Assembly (NCBI RefSeq): GCF_008923365.1
Contig: NZ_WBMR01000001.1
Coordinates: forward strand, 1-64,000
Length of the DNA: 64,000 nt
Direction of reading: 5' to 3'
Origin: Actinomadura montaniterrae
GTDB lineage: Bacteria; Actinomycetota; Actinomycetes; Streptosporangiales; Streptosporangiaceae
Shown here: piece by piece, positions 8,444 through 17,611 of the stretch
Numbering within the stretch: the first letter of the stretch is position 1
Layout of the letters: every line of letters starts with the position of its first letter
Program-made: the position numbers and the translations under genes
The notes under the pieces: model-generated
What the model was told of the DNA's origin: nothing
Seen by the model: the letters and a program-made list of their open reading frames with translations, nothing else
Database searches by the model: none

Positions 8444-9169
8444 GTGATCATGATGGACTCCAGTGAGTACGACGACGTGGCCGAGCCGGGCCGCGGCTCG
8501 CAGACCCGGCAGGACCAGGCCTACGAGGGCCTGCGGTCGCTGCTGCTGTCCGGCAGCATCGAGCCGGACACGCGGCTGACCGAGGCCGACCTGACCCGGA
8601 TGTTCAACGTCTCGCGCAGCACGATGCGGGCGGTGCTGGTCAGGCTCGTGCAGGAGGGCTTCGTCACCAGCGAGGTCAACCGCGGCGTGCGCACCCGCAG
8701 CTTCACCGTCGAGGAGGCCCTCGACATCCTCGAGGCGCGCGAGACGCTGGAGTCCGCGCTCGCCGGCAAGGCCGCCGAGCGGGCCACCGACGAGGAGATC
8801 GACGCGCTGCGCCGCATCCTCGACGAGATGGTGGACTGCAAGGCGCGCGGCGACCAGGCGGCCTACTCGCAGTGCAACCGCCGGTTCCACCAGCAGGTGA
8901 AGGAGGCCGCCCACCAGCAGACGCTGGCCCGGGCCTACGACACCCTGCTCTACCCGCTCGTCATGCGGCAGTACCGCAACCTGTCCGCGCGGCATCCGCG
9001 CGGCGGGTCGCTGGAGGAGCACCAGGCGATCCTCATGGCGATCGTCACCCGGAACCCGGACGCGGCCGTCGCCGCGATGCGGCACCACGTGGCGTCCGCC
9101 CGCCGGGCCCTGCTGCTCCAGGCCCGCGAATCCACGCCCGCAGCGAAGACCGATCAGGAAACGACGTGA
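8444..9169 (+). CDS. GntR-family (FCD) transcriptional regulator
   Basis: The 241-residue protein has an N-terminal GntR winged helix (LTEADLTRMFNVSRSTMRAVLVRLVQEGFV) and an all-helical FCD ligand domain with the metal-type residues NRRFHQQV and LEEHQAI. FCD regulators commonly sense organic acids and repress catabolic operons, so control of this locus is likely. I chose GTG at 8444 because GGAGAG sits 7 bp upstream; ATGs at 8450 and 8453 are alternatives, and a GTG at 8381 would overlap the preceding gene. Its stop overlaps the esterase start (TGATG). Confidence 0.9.
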   Translation: MIMMDSSEYDDVAEPGRGSQTRQDQAYEGLRSLLLSGSIEPDTRLTEADLTRMFNVSRSTMRAVLVRLVQEGFVTSEVNRGVRTRSFTVEEALDILEARETLESALAGKAAERATDEEIDALRRILDEMVDCKARGDQAAYSQCNRRFHQQVKEAAHQQTLARAYDTLLYPLVMRQYRNLSARHPRGGSLEEHQAILMAIVTRNPDAAVAAMRHHVASARRALLLQARESTPAAKTDQETT

Positions 9170-10755
9170 TGCGACATCCGGTGGCGACCGAGTCCGGGCT
9201 CCTGGAGGGGATCCAGAGCCGGGACCGGTCGGTGACCGTCTTCCGCGGGGTCCCCTACGCCGCCCCGCCGGTCGGGGACCTGCGCTGGCGGCCGCCGCGC
9301 CCGCCCGAGCCGTGGGACGGGGTCCGCGTGGCGGGCGCCTTCGGCCCGGTCTGCCCGCAGCCGCCGAGCAGCGAGCTCGCCGGTCTCGACCTCCCGATGA
9401 GCGAGGACTGCCTCACCCTCAACGTGTGGACCGGCGCCGCGTCCCCCGACGAGCGGCGGCCCGTGCTCGTGTGGATCCACGGCGGCGGCTTCCGGCTCGG
9501 CACCGGCGCCGACCCCCGCCACGACGGCGTGAACCTCGCCCGCAAGGGCCTGGTCGTCGTCACCTTCAACTACCGGCTCGGCGCGTTCGGCTTCCTCGCG
9601 ACCCCCGAGCTCAGCGCGGAGTCGGAGCACGGCGCGTCCGGCAACTACGGGCTGCTCGACTGCGTCGCCGTCCTGCACTGGGTGCGGCGCAACATCGCCG
9701 CGTTCGGCGGCGACCCGGAGCGGGTCACGATCGCCGGGCAGTCGGCCGGCGCCGGGACGGTCAACTTCCTGGCGATGTCCCCCCTCGCCCGGGGCCTGTT
9801 CCAGCGCGCGATCGCGCAGAGCCACGCCCGCTACTCCCGCGACCCCGAGCTGCGCTACCTCTCGACGTCCTACCGGCTGCTGCACGACGCCGAGGAGGCG
9901 GGCACCGCCTTCGCCAAGGAGCGCGGCACCGGGACGCTCGCCAAGCTGCGCGAGCTGCCCTGGCAGAAGCTGATGGGCGGGGCGGCCGTGGACACGGCCG
10001 TGCACACCGGCGGCTCCGGCAAGCCGCCGCTGTTCCGCCCGGTGGTGGACGGCCGGGTGCTCCCCGCCGGCTATGACGAGACGTACGCCAAGGGCCTGCA
10101 GAACGACGTCCACTACCTCGCCGGCAACAACCTCGACGAGACCGGCGCCGTGCCGGACGACATGTTCGAGGCGTACCGCTCGGAGAGCCCGCGCGGCCGG
10201 CGTCCCGGGATGCCGGCGGTGCACGTGACGCTGGACGGCTTCGTCGCGGCGGCGCGCGAGAAGTTCGGCCCCCTCGCCGAGGAGTTCCTCGCGCTCTACC
10301 CGGCCGCGACGGACCGGGAGGCGGCGCGGGCCAGCAGCGCGGCGATCCGCGACAACGCCCGGATCTCCACCTGGCTGTGGGCGGCGGACTGGTCGCGGCG
10401 CACGACCCGGCCCGTCCGCACCTACTTCTGGACGCACCGGTCCGCCGCGCAGGGCCGCAACTTCCGCCGCGCCTCCCACGGCTCCGAGATCGACTTCGTC
10501 TTCGGCAACCTCGCCCCCGAGGACGCCGAGTGGACCGCGGAGGACCGCGAGATCGCGGACACCATGTCGTCCTACTGGGCGAACTTCGCCGCCTCGGGCG
10601 ACCCGAACGGCCCCGGACTCCCGCACTGGCCGGAGTACGCGCCGGAGGCGGAGGCGGTGATGGAGGTCGGCGGCGGGTTCGGGCCGATCCCGGTCGCCGA
10701 CCCGTCCCGGCTCGCGTTCTGGAAGCGGTTCTTCCGGACCCAGGAGCCCTGGTGA
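9169..10755 (+). CDS. Type-B carboxylesterase
   Basis: The 528-residue alpha/beta hydrolase has the carboxylesterase type-B hallmarks: the oxyanion-hole motif HGGGF (about residues 104-108), the nucleophile elbow GQSAGAG with Ser192, the EDCLTLNVW signature (79-87) and the late His in SHGSEIDF. No signal peptide is visible, so it is probably cytoplasmic. It is coupled to the regulator gene upstream. In an operon of dicarboxylate-type enzymes it may release the free acid from an ester substrate. That substrate link is inference. Confidence 0.9.
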   Translation: MRHPVATESGLLEGIQSRDRSVTVFRGVPYAAPPVGDLRWRPPRPPEPWDGVRVAGAFGPVCPQPPSSELAGLDLPMSEDCLTLNVWTGAASPDERRPVLVWIHGGGFRLGTGADPRHDGVNLARKGLVVVTFNYRLGAFGFLATPELSAESEHGASGNYGLLDCVAVLHWVRRNIAAFGGDPERVTIAGQSAGAGTVNFLAMSPLARGLFQRAIAQSHARYSRDPELRYLSTSYRLLHDAEEAGTAFAKERGTGTLAKLRELPWQKLMGGAAVDTAVHTGGSGKPPLFRPVVDGRVLPAGYDETYAKGLQNDVHYLAGNNLDETGAVPDDMFEAYRSESPRGRRPGMPAVHVTLDGFVAAAREKFGPLAEEFLALYPAATDREAARASSAAIRDNARISTWLWAADWSRRTTRPVRTYFWTHRSAAQGRNFRRASHGSEIDFVFGNLAPEDAEWTAEDREIADTMSSYWANFAASGDPNGPGLPHWPEYAPEAEAVMEVGGGFGPIPVADPSRLAFWKRFFRTQEPW

Positions 10756-10862
10756 CGCCGCGCCGCCGGCCGCCGCCCGCGCGGCGGCCGGAGCCCACCG
10801 GACCGACTCGACGACGACTGCCCGCAGTGACGCTGCCGGACACGGACAAGGAGGAGCGGATC

Positions 10863-11717
10863 ATGGTAACCGCGACCAGAAGTGCGGAACGCACGACCGA
10901 GGCGGCGGCCGAGCCCCGGCGGCAGGGCGAGCGGTGGCGGGGCACGGCCACCGTCGTGCTGCTGCGGGTCGCCGTGATCGTCCTCGCCGGCGTGCTGTGG
11001 CAGGTGCTGAGCGGGCCGGTGCTGCCGGAGTACGCGGTCAGCAAGCCGACGGACGTCGTCGACGCCCTCTGGACCTACCTGCAGTCCGCGCAGGGCTGGA
11101 CCGACATCAAGACGACGTCGATCGAGATCCTCGCGGGCTTCGGCATCGGGGTGGCGCTGGGCACGGCGGCGGGGCTGCTGCTCGGCTCCTTCCGCCTCGC
11201 CGGGCAGGTCCTGGAGCCGCTGATCGCCGCGATCAACGGCATTCCCAAGATCGCGCTCGCGCCGCTGTTCCTGCTGTTCTTCGGCATCGGGATCTGGTCC
11301 AAGATCGCCATCGCGGTCACCGGCGTGGCGTTCGTGGTCTTCTACAACATCTACCTCGGCCTGCGGCTGCGGCAGCGCGAGCTCGTGGAGATCGTCCAGG
11401 TGATGGGCGGGCGCAGGCACCACGTGCTCGGCTACGTCACGGTCCCGACGCTGGCGGCGCCGTTCTTCGCGGCGCTGAAGACCGGCGGGCCGCTCGCCAT
11501 CCTCGGCGTCATCGGCGCCGAGTTCATCGCGTCCGCGGAAGGGGTCGGCCACGAGCTGTTCGTGGCCGCCAGCAACCTGGACGCGCCGAACGAGTTCGCC
11601 GGCCTCATCGTCCTCGTGGTCATGACGCTCATCCTCAACGGGATCCTGACCCGGCTGGACGCGTACGCCCTGAAGAAGCTCGGCCTCGCCGGACGCCGCC
11701 GCGCGCGCAAGGGCTGA
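10863..11717 (+). CDS. ABC transporter permease (SsuC/TauC type)
   Basis: The 284-residue membrane protein has about six transmembrane segments and the binding-protein-dependent permease signature around VMGGRRHHVLGYVTVPTL and GPLAILGVIGAEFI. It resembles the aliphatic sulfonate/taurine/nitrate import permeases. ATG 10863 is preceded by AAGGAGGAG. The binding protein is two genes downstream, but no nucleotide-binding subunit is encoded in this window, so it may lie upstream or be shared. It likely imports the substrate of this locus. Confidence 0.9.
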   Translation: MVTATRSAERTTEAAAEPRRQGERWRGTATVVLLRVAVIVLAGVLWQVLSGPVLPEYAVSKPTDVVDALWTYLQSAQGWTDIKTTSIEILAGFGIGVALGTAAGLLLGSFRLAGQVLEPLIAAINGIPKIALAPLFLLFFGIGIWSKIAIAVTGVAFVVFYNIYLGLRLRQRELVEIVQVMGGRRHHVLGYVTVPTLAAPFFAALKTGGPLAILGVIGAEFIASAEGVGHELFVAASNLDAPNEFAGLIVLVVMTLILNGILTRLDAYALKKLGLAGRRRARKG

Positions 11718-11815
11718 GCCCGACCCCCTGAACGAGGCCGTCACCCGGGCGGCCCGCTCGCACCCACCCCCACCATCACCTTTCGCGGCCCGCGGGGCCG
11801 CGGCTGGGAGCCGTC

Positions 11816-12967
11816 ATGCCCGATTCACTTCCGTCCCGCCGGACCGTCCTCGGCGCGGTGGCCGCGACCGCCGCGGCGCCCCTGCTCGCCGGCGTCCCGG
11901 CCGCCCGCGCGTCCGCGCGCCGGGACGGCCTGCTGTTCGTCAGCCCCTGGAAGGGCACCCAGATCCATGGCGCCCGCTTCGACGCGGGCAGCGGCGCCCT
12001 GACCTCGCTCGGCCCGGTCGGCGACGCCCCGTCCAACTGGACGGCGCGGCACCCGGCGAAGCCGCTGCTGTACGTCGGCAGCAGCGAGGACGGCGGCATC
12101 GTCCACACCTACGCGGTCGACCCGGCGACCGGCGCCCTGACCCGCACCGGCACGTCCGTCCATACCGACGAGGGCGGTACGGCCGGCGGCGGCATCTCCT
12201 ACCTCGGCGTGGACCGGCCGTCGCGGACGCTGCTGGTCGCCAACTTCGAGGCCGGTCTGGCCGCCTCGCTGCCGCTGGCGAAGGGCGTGCCGGGACAGCC
12301 GGTCTCGGTGGTCAGGGACACGGGCAGCGGCCCGAACCCCCGGCAGAACGGCCCCCACGTCCACCACGTGACGATCGACCCGGCCGGACGGCGCGCCCTG
12401 GTCGCCGACTTCGGCGCCGACCGGGTCCTCGTCCACCGCTTCGACCGCTCGACGGGCGCCATCACGCCGGGCACCTGGGCGTACGCGTCCGCCCCCGGGT
12501 CCGGGCCGCGCCGCATCCTGTTCCACCCCAGCGGCCGGACGGCGTACGTCCTGAACGAGCTGTCCGGTGACCTGGAGACCCTCGACTGGCGTGACGGCAC
12601 CCTGACGCCGCGGCAGCGCCTGGCGCTCGACTCCGACGCCTTCACCGGCACCAAGAGCGGCGCCGAGCTCGCCCTCAGCGCCGACGGCCGCTTCGTGTAC
12701 GCCTCCAGCCGGGGCGAGAACGTCCTGGTCGTGTTCGCCGCCGACGCGAGGACCGGCCTGCTGACGCTCGTCCAGCGGATCCCGAGCGGCGGGCTCAAAC
12801 CGTGGAGCCTCACCCTGCACCCCGGCGGCGGCTGGCTGCTCGCCGCCAACCAGGCGAGCAACACCGTCACGGTCTTCGCCGTGGACCGGCGGAAGGGCAC
12901 CCTCACCGCCGCCGGCGCCCCGGTCGCCTTCCCCGCGCCCGCGTGCCTCACGTTCTTCGACCGATGA
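11816..12967 (+). CDS. Exported seven-bladed propeller lactonase family protein
   Basis: The 383-residue protein starts with a Tat-type signal (SRRTVLGAVAATAAAPLLAG) and continues as a beta-propeller of the PF10282 lactonase family, which includes 6-phosphogluconolactonase and fungal carboxy-muconate cyclase. Conserved pieces are QNGPHVHHV, GPRRILFHP and repeated blade ends. Export makes a sugar-phosphate role unlikely. It sits between the ABC permease and its binding protein, so a role in opening an extracellular lactone, or in binding, is plausible. Activity is not proven by sequence. Confidence 0.82.
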   Translation: MPDSLPSRRTVLGAVAATAAAPLLAGVPAARASARRDGLLFVSPWKGTQIHGARFDAGSGALTSLGPVGDAPSNWTARHPAKPLLYVGSSEDGGIVHTYAVDPATGALTRTGTSVHTDEGGTAGGGISYLGVDRPSRTLLVANFEAGLAASLPLAKGVPGQPVSVVRDTGSGPNPRQNGPHVHHVTIDPAGRRALVADFGADRVLVHRFDRSTGAITPGTWAYASAPGSGPRRILFHPSGRTAYVLNELSGDLETLDWRDGTLTPRQRLALDSDAFTGTKSGAELALSADGRFVYASSRGENVLVVFAADARTGLLTLVQRIPSGGLKPWSLTLHPGGGWLLAANQASNTVTVFAVDRRKGTLTAAGAPVAFPAPACLTFFDR

Positions 12968-13028
12968 CCCGACCCCGCACAGGCCCGACGTCACTACTCC
13001 ACCCCGAACCTGGTGACAGGAGATCCCC

Positions 13029-14108
13029 ATGACACACCGCATCACCGTTACCGGCCGCGCCGGCGGCACGCCCGGCACCGGCCGCCGCGTGCGGGTCCTC
13101 GCGCCCGCGGCTGCCCTGGCGCTCGGCTCGGCGCTGCTGACCGCGTGCGGCGGCTCCTCCGACTCCGGCGGGTCGACCACGGTCACGGTCGGCAGCAACG
13201 GCAACATCTTCGACATGCCGCTGAAGCTGGCGGACTCCGCCGGCTACTTCCGCAAGCAGGGCCTCAAGGTCAAGTTCGTCACGACGACCGCGTCCACCGG
13301 GACCTCAGCGCTCCAGTCCGGCTCCGTCCAGTTCCTCAACAACAGCCCCACCGGCTTCACCTCCGCGCTCGCCAAGAAGGTCCCGGAGGTCGCGATCGCC
13401 GTGTCCGGCCTCGGCAACCCGCTCGGGCTCGTCGTCAGCAAGAAGTTCGCCGCCGCGCACAAGCTGGCCGCCGAGACCCCGGCCGCGCAGGTGGCCCAGG
13501 CCCTGGCCGGCTCCAAGGGCGGCGTCAGCTCCGCCAACACCAAGGCCGAGGCCGGCCTGTTCCTCAAGGCGAACGGCGTCGACCCCGGCAAGGTGAAGTG
13601 GGTGACGCTGCCGAGCGCGTCCGCCGACAAGGCCGCGCTCAGCAGCGGCCAGATCGACTGGTTCATCACCTCCGAGCCGATCCCGCTCCAGGTCCAGAAC
13701 CAGGGCGACGGCATCGTGGTGGTCGACCCGAAGAAGGCCCCGATGTGGGCCGCCGCGCAGGCGGGCTACGGCGAGGTCGTCGTGGCGACCAAGTCGTACC
13801 TGTCGGGGCACGCGAGCGCCGCGAAGAAGTTCGTCGCGGCCGTCCAGGAGGCGAACAACTACCTGGCCACCCACCAGGGCGACCCCATGGTGATGGACGT
13901 GGCGAGGAAGGTGCAGCAGGGCGTCCCGGACGAGGTGCTGAAGAGCAGCGTTGCCCTGGTCGAGTGGCCGGCGAGCGGCTCGATGGACGCGGCCGGCTGG
14001 ACCAAGACGCTCGCCTTCGTCAACTCGCTCGGGGCGCTTCCCGACGGGGCGAAGGTGACCTCGGAGAACTGGACCAACAAGTACCTGCCGGCCGGTGGCC
14101 AGTCATGA
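13029..14108 (+). CDS. ABC transporter substrate-binding lipoprotein (NMT1/SsuA type)
   Basis: The 359-residue protein has a basic N-terminus, a hydrophobic stretch and the lipobox LLTAC with Cys40, so it is a membrane-anchored lipoprotein. The mature part (TVTVGSNGNIFDMPLKLA...) is an NMT1/SsuA-like type II binding protein. An AGGAG lies just before the ATG. It is the expected partner of the permease at 10863. Its true signal and lipobox contrast with the three Pht5-like proteins upstream, which share the fold but lack export signals. Confidence 0.9.
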   Translation: MTHRITVTGRAGGTPGTGRRVRVLAPAAALALGSALLTACGGSSDSGGSTTVTVGSNGNIFDMPLKLADSAGYFRKQGLKVKFVTTTASTGTSALQSGSVQFLNNSPTGFTSALAKKVPEVAIAVSGLGNPLGLVVSKKFAAAHKLAAETPAAQVAQALAGSKGGVSSANTKAEAGLFLKANGVDPGKVKWVTLPSASADKAALSSGQIDWFITSEPIPLQVQNQGDGIVVVDPKKAPMWAAAQAGYGEVVVATKSYLSGHASAAKKFVAAVQEANNYLATHQGDPMVMDVARKVQQGVPDEVLKSSVALVEWPASGSMDAAGWTKTLAFVNSLGALPDGAKVTSENWTNKYLPAGGQS

Positions 14109-14134
14109 CGTCGTCCAACCGGAAGGACAAGGCG

Positions 14135-16030
14135 ATGGAGACCAGCATGAAGCGCAGGACGTTCCTGGCGGCCGGCGCGGCCACGGTCGGTGCGACCCTG
14201 CTGCCCAGGCCCTTCTCCGTGGCGGCCGCCGCGGCCGGCAGGAAGGGCGTGATGCTGATGAACCGCATCGGCCCCTCGACCTCGGACCTGTACATCGCCG
14301 ACAGCGACGGTACGAACGAGCGCAAGCTGCTGGCGAGCGCCGGGTACGACTACAACGCCGCCGTCTCCGCCGACGGCACGTCGTTCGTCTTCACCTCGGA
14401 ACGGACCGGAGACGGCAACTCCTGCCTCTACCGCGCCCGGATCGACGGCACCGGCGTCCAGCCGCTCGTGGTGGGCGCGGCCATGAACGACTCGGGCGTC
14501 CTGTCGCCGGACGGGACGAAGCTGGCCTTCGTCTCGACCCGCGGCGACCACAAGGCGCAGATCTGGGTGCTGGACCTGCGCACCAACGCGCTGCGCTGCC
14601 TGACGAACGGGTCGGCCGTCGCAGGCGACCCGGCCCTTCCCGACGGCCACTTCCGCCCGGCGTGGTCGCCCGACGGCCAGTGGATCGCCTTCTCCAGCGA
14701 CCGCAACACCGCCTGGCGGGGGCATGACGACGGCCGCGGCTGGGAGCACACGCAGGAGCTCAGCATCTACGTCATCCGGCCGGACGGCAGCGGGTTCCGG
14801 CAGGTCGCGTCCAAGCCGGGCTACTGCCTCGGCTCGCCCAAGTGGTCGCCGGACGGCGCCCGCATCGTCTTCTACGAGATCACGACCGAGGGCACCTGGC
14901 TCGCGCACCGCCCGGAGGGCATCGGAAAGGTCGAGTCGCAGATCGTCTCGGTCGACGTCGCGACCGGCGCGCGCGTCGAGCACACCTCCGGGCCCAACCT
15001 GAAGGTCTCGCCGCAGTACGTGACCGCCACCGAGATCGGCTACCTCGTCAAGGGCGGCGCCGACGAGGGCCTGGCCTACACCGCCGGGACCCTGCCGGCG
15101 GTCAAGCGGGCCCTGCGCTCGCCGGTGTGGACGCCGGACGGGAAGTCGGTGATCTACCAGAAGGTCGGCTTCGCTCCCCGCCCGATCGACACGCCGCTCT
15201 ACAGCTGGGACTCCGACTGGGAGTACCGGCACTGCGACGTGTTCCCCGCCCTGTCGCGGCAGGGCCGCCTCGCGATCACCGAGAAGCAGCTCGGCAACTC
15301 CTCGATCGTCACCCTGCGCCCCGACGGCACGGACCGGCGGGTCGTCTTCGACAACGCGACCAGCGGCCTCGACCCCGTCCTGATCGCCAAGGGGCTGGCC
15401 GGCGCGTTCCGGCCCGCGTGGTCGCCGGACGGCGCATGGATCGCGTTCGGCCTCGGCGGCTGGTTCCAGGAACGCGCGGAGATGACCGCCGTGGTCGCGC
15501 GCGTGCGCAGCGACGGCACCGGGTTCGAGAAGCTCACCGACGGCACGACCAACGCCGGCTTCCCGAGCTACTCCGCCGACGGGACCCAGATCGTCTACCG
15601 CGTGTGGGGCGCGGACGCCAAGGGCCTGCGCATCCTCGACCTCAGGACCGGCGCGACGCGCGTCCTCACCACCGAGCCCGACAACCTGCCGGACTGGTCC
15701 GCGGACGGCAAGCTCATCCTCTTCACCCGCAGGACGAGCGACACCAACTTCGACGTGTGCACCATCCGTCCCGACGGAACCGGGCTGCGGGTCCTGACCA
15801 GCAGCGGCTCCAACGACGGCCACGCCGTCTGGAACTGCGACGGCCGCATCCTCTACAACAGCGGCATGTACGGCTTCCGCCAGGAGGCGGCGCTGTACGA
15901 CAACACCTTCCAGCCCTACGGCCAGATCTTCAGCATGAAGGCGGACGGCTCCGACAAGAGGCTCCTCACCGACAGCCAGTGGGAGGATTCGATGCCGCTC
16001 TACCTGACGCAGGACGTCCTTTCGCAGTGA
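14135..16030 (+). CDS. Tat-exported TolB-like PD40 propeller protein
   Basis: The 631-residue protein has a twin-arginine signal (MKRRTFLAAGAATVGATLLP) and then repeated PD40/WD40-like blades, each with a motif such as AWSPDGQWIAF, KWSPDGARIVF or NWSADGKLILF, as in TolB and related propellers. ATG 14135 is chosen because GGAAGG sits 7 bp upstream; ATG 14105 overlaps the preceding stop and is also possible. It is the last gene of the locus before a hairpin terminator. It could bind a ligand or polymer outside the cell. No catalytic residues are evident. Confidence 0.8.
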   Translation: METSMKRRTFLAAGAATVGATLLPRPFSVAAAAAGRKGVMLMNRIGPSTSDLYIADSDGTNERKLLASAGYDYNAAVSADGTSFVFTSERTGDGNSCLYRARIDGTGVQPLVVGAAMNDSGVLSPDGTKLAFVSTRGDHKAQIWVLDLRTNALRCLTNGSAVAGDPALPDGHFRPAWSPDGQWIAFSSDRNTAWRGHDDGRGWEHTQELSIYVIRPDGSGFRQVASKPGYCLGSPKWSPDGARIVFYEITTEGTWLAHRPEGIGKVESQIVSVDVATGARVEHTSGPNLKVSPQYVTATEIGYLVKGGADEGLAYTAGTLPAVKRALRSPVWTPDGKSVIYQKVGFAPRPIDTPLYSWDSDWEYRHCDVFPALSRQGRLAITEKQLGNSSIVTLRPDGTDRRVVFDNATSGLDPVLIAKGLAGAFRPAWSPDGAWIAFGLGGWFQERAEMTAVVARVRSDGTGFEKLTDGTTNAGFPSYSADGTQIVYRVWGADAKGLRILDLRTGATRVLTTEPDNLPDWSADGKLILFTRRTSDTNFDVCTIRPDGTGLRVLTSSGSNDGHAVWNCDGRILYNSGMYGFRQEAALYDNTFQPYGQIFSMKADGSDKRLLTDSQWEDSMPLYLTQDVLSQ

Positions 16031-16042
16031 CGCGCCGCAGGC

Positions 16043-16086
16043 CACCGGTTCCCCTTCCCGCCCTCCGGGGCGGAGGGGGACCGGTG
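16043..16086 (+). terminator. Hairpin terminator after the catabolic locus
   Basis: The bases at 16043-16086 fold into a long GC-rich stem with CACCGG at one end and CCGGTG at the other, around a short CTCC loop. It lies between the last gene of the catabolic locus and a convergent TetR gene, so it may act in both directions. There is no T-run. Confidence 0.65.
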
Positions 16087-16126
16087 CGCCGGCACGCGTC
16101 GGCCGATCCCGCGCCGCGGCGGGCCG

Positions 16127-16714
16127 TCACGGGGCGGGGGCAGGGGCGATCATCCGGTCGATGAGGACGTGCAGGTACCCGCGGAAACGCTCGATCGCCT
16201 CGGGGCTGCGCGGCTCCGTCCGCCCGCGCCCGCCGGGCACCCCGCCCGACAGGAACCCGAACACGCACCACACCACCGTCCGGACGAGCAGGTCGACGGC
16301 CACGTCCGGCGGCACCAGCCCCCCGACGACGCCGGAGACGAGCGCGTCCTGCGGGTCGACGAAGTCGTCCTCCAGCTCGCCGACGTCGGCGGCGTCGCCC
16401 ATCCACCGGTGCATCCAGAGCGCGACGATCTCCGGGTTCGCGACGTAGAAGTCCAGGTACACGTCGATCACCCGGTGCGCGCCGTCCCCGTCGGGCGTGT
16501 ACGCGGCGAGCGCGGTCTCCAGCATGCCCTGCTCGGCGCGGTACGCCCGGTCCATCACCCGCCGGTACAGGCCGCTCTTGCCGCCCGCCGCCGCGATCTG
16601 CTCCTGGCCGCCGTCGCCCGCCGCGTCCGCGATCAGCTCGGTCTCGGTCGAGTCGTAGCCCAGCTCCGCGAACAGCCGGGTCGCCACCGCGATGATCCGC
16701 TCTTCATCCCCCAC
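16127..16714 (-). CDS. TetR-family-like regulator
   Basis: The 195-residue protein has the overall TetR size and an N-terminal helical region (IIAVATRLFAELGYDSTETELIADAAG). The segment that normally forms the recognition helix reads DGGQEQIAAAGGKSGLY instead of the usual sequence with YRHF, which is unusual but resembles a TetR subfamily with GGK at this turn. The C-terminal ligand domain is unremarkable. It is divergent from a second TetR gene, with about 100 bp between them. Targets are unknown. Confidence 0.75.
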   Translation of the reverse strand: MGDEERIIAVATRLFAELGYDSTETELIADAAGDGGQEQIAAAGGKSGLYRRVMDRAYRAEQGMLETALAAYTPDGDGAHRVIDVYLDFYVANPEIVALWMHRWMGDAADVGELEDDFVDPQDALVSGVVGGLVPPDVAVDLLVRTVVWCVFGFLSGGVPGGRGRTEPRSPEAIERFRGYLHVLIDRMIAPAPAP

Positions 16715-16818
16715 GCCACTACGTTATGTGATGCTCTCGTCGTGCTCCGTGAGGGATCCCGGCCTTGTGCCCGGCGGCTTCCCGCTCGGTACGATCGGGC
16801 GCGAGGAGGATGCGCAGG

Positions 16819-17514
16819 TTGGTCGCCCGGAACAAGGCTGGAACCGAGCCGAGAGTCCCGCTGAGCAGGGAGCGCGTGCTGCGGGCCGCCGTCGCCATCG
16901 CCGACGAGGGCGGTCTCCGGGCGCTGACGATGCGCCGGCTCGCCGAAGAGGTCGGGGCCGAGGCGATGTCGCTGTACTACCACGTCGCCAACAAGGACGA
17001 GGTCCTCGACGGCATCGCGGACGCCGTCGTCGAGGAGATCAACGAGGTCGTCGGCCGGATCGACGTCCCGTCCCGGGGCGATGCCTGGAAGGCGGCCGTG
17101 CGCCGCCGGATCCTGTCGGCCCGCGAGGTCCTGCTCCGCCATCCGTGGGCGCCGGGCGTCTTCGAGTCGCGCACCGCGATGAGCCCCGCGGTCCTGCGGT
17201 ACCACGACGGCCTGATCGGCCTCATGCGCGACGGCGGCTTCTCCAACGACCTGTGCCACCACGCCCTGCACGCGCTGGGAAGCCGGGCGCTGGGCTTCTC
17301 CCAGGAGCTGTTCGACCCGGGCTCCGGCGGCGGTGATGACACCGCGGCGCTCGAAGGCATGGCCGCCGAGCTGCCGCATCTCGTCGGCATGTTCATGGAG
17401 GTCGCGCACGACGACCCCGACTCGACCCTGGGCTGGTGCGACGACCAGACCGAGTTCGAGTTCGGGCTCGACGTGATCCTCGACGGGCTCGACCGGCTGC
17501 GCGCGCAGGACTGA
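16819..17514 (+). CDS. TetR-family regulator (TetR_C type)
   Basis: The protein has a standard TetR helix-turn-helix (VLRAAVAIADEGGLRALTMRRLAEEVGAEAMSLYYHVANKDEVLDG) and a C-terminal domain like that of TetR/ActII proteins. The start is uncertain: AGGAGG at 16804-16809 touches an in-frame ATG at 16810 and is 9 bp before a TTG at 16819, so the TTG is chosen here (231 residues). It lies 97 bp upstream of an oxidoreductase gene whose leader carries a palindrome array, which makes it the likely repressor of that gene. Confidence 0.85.
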   Translation: MVARNKAGTEPRVPLSRERVLRAAVAIADEGGLRALTMRRLAEEVGAEAMSLYYHVANKDEVLDGIADAVVEEINEVVGRIDVPSRGDAWKAAVRRRILSAREVLLRHPWAPGVFESRTAMSPAVLRYHDGLIGLMRDGGFSNDLCHHALHALGSRALGFSQELFDPGSGGGDDTAALEGMAAELPHLVGMFMEVAHDDPDSTLGWCDDQTEFEFGLDVILDGLDRLRAQD

Positions 17515-17535
17515 CACCGCTCCGCCCCCTTGACC

Positions 17536-17583
17536 GTCTTACGGCGTAAGACGTACCTTACGACGTACGACTTACAACGTACG
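17536..17583 (+). promoter_or_regulatory. Tandem operator between TetR and oxidoreductase genes
   Basis: A palindrome GTCTTACG-G-CGTAAGAC occupies 17536-17552. Immediately downstream are three ACGTAC elements at 17551, 17563 and 17577 and further CTTAC motifs. The array is AT-richer than its surroundings and lies just before the ribosome site of the oxidoreductase gene. It is probably where the upstream TetR protein binds. Confidence 0.65.
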
Positions 17584-17611
17584 AAACGACTCGTCCACGG
17601 AAGGACCTGCC

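Noticed and set aside
16127..16714. TetR protein with a destroyed DNA-recognition helix
   Set aside because: The odd segment has nearly the normal length and resembles a TetR subfamily with GGK at the turn, so loss of DNA binding is not supported.
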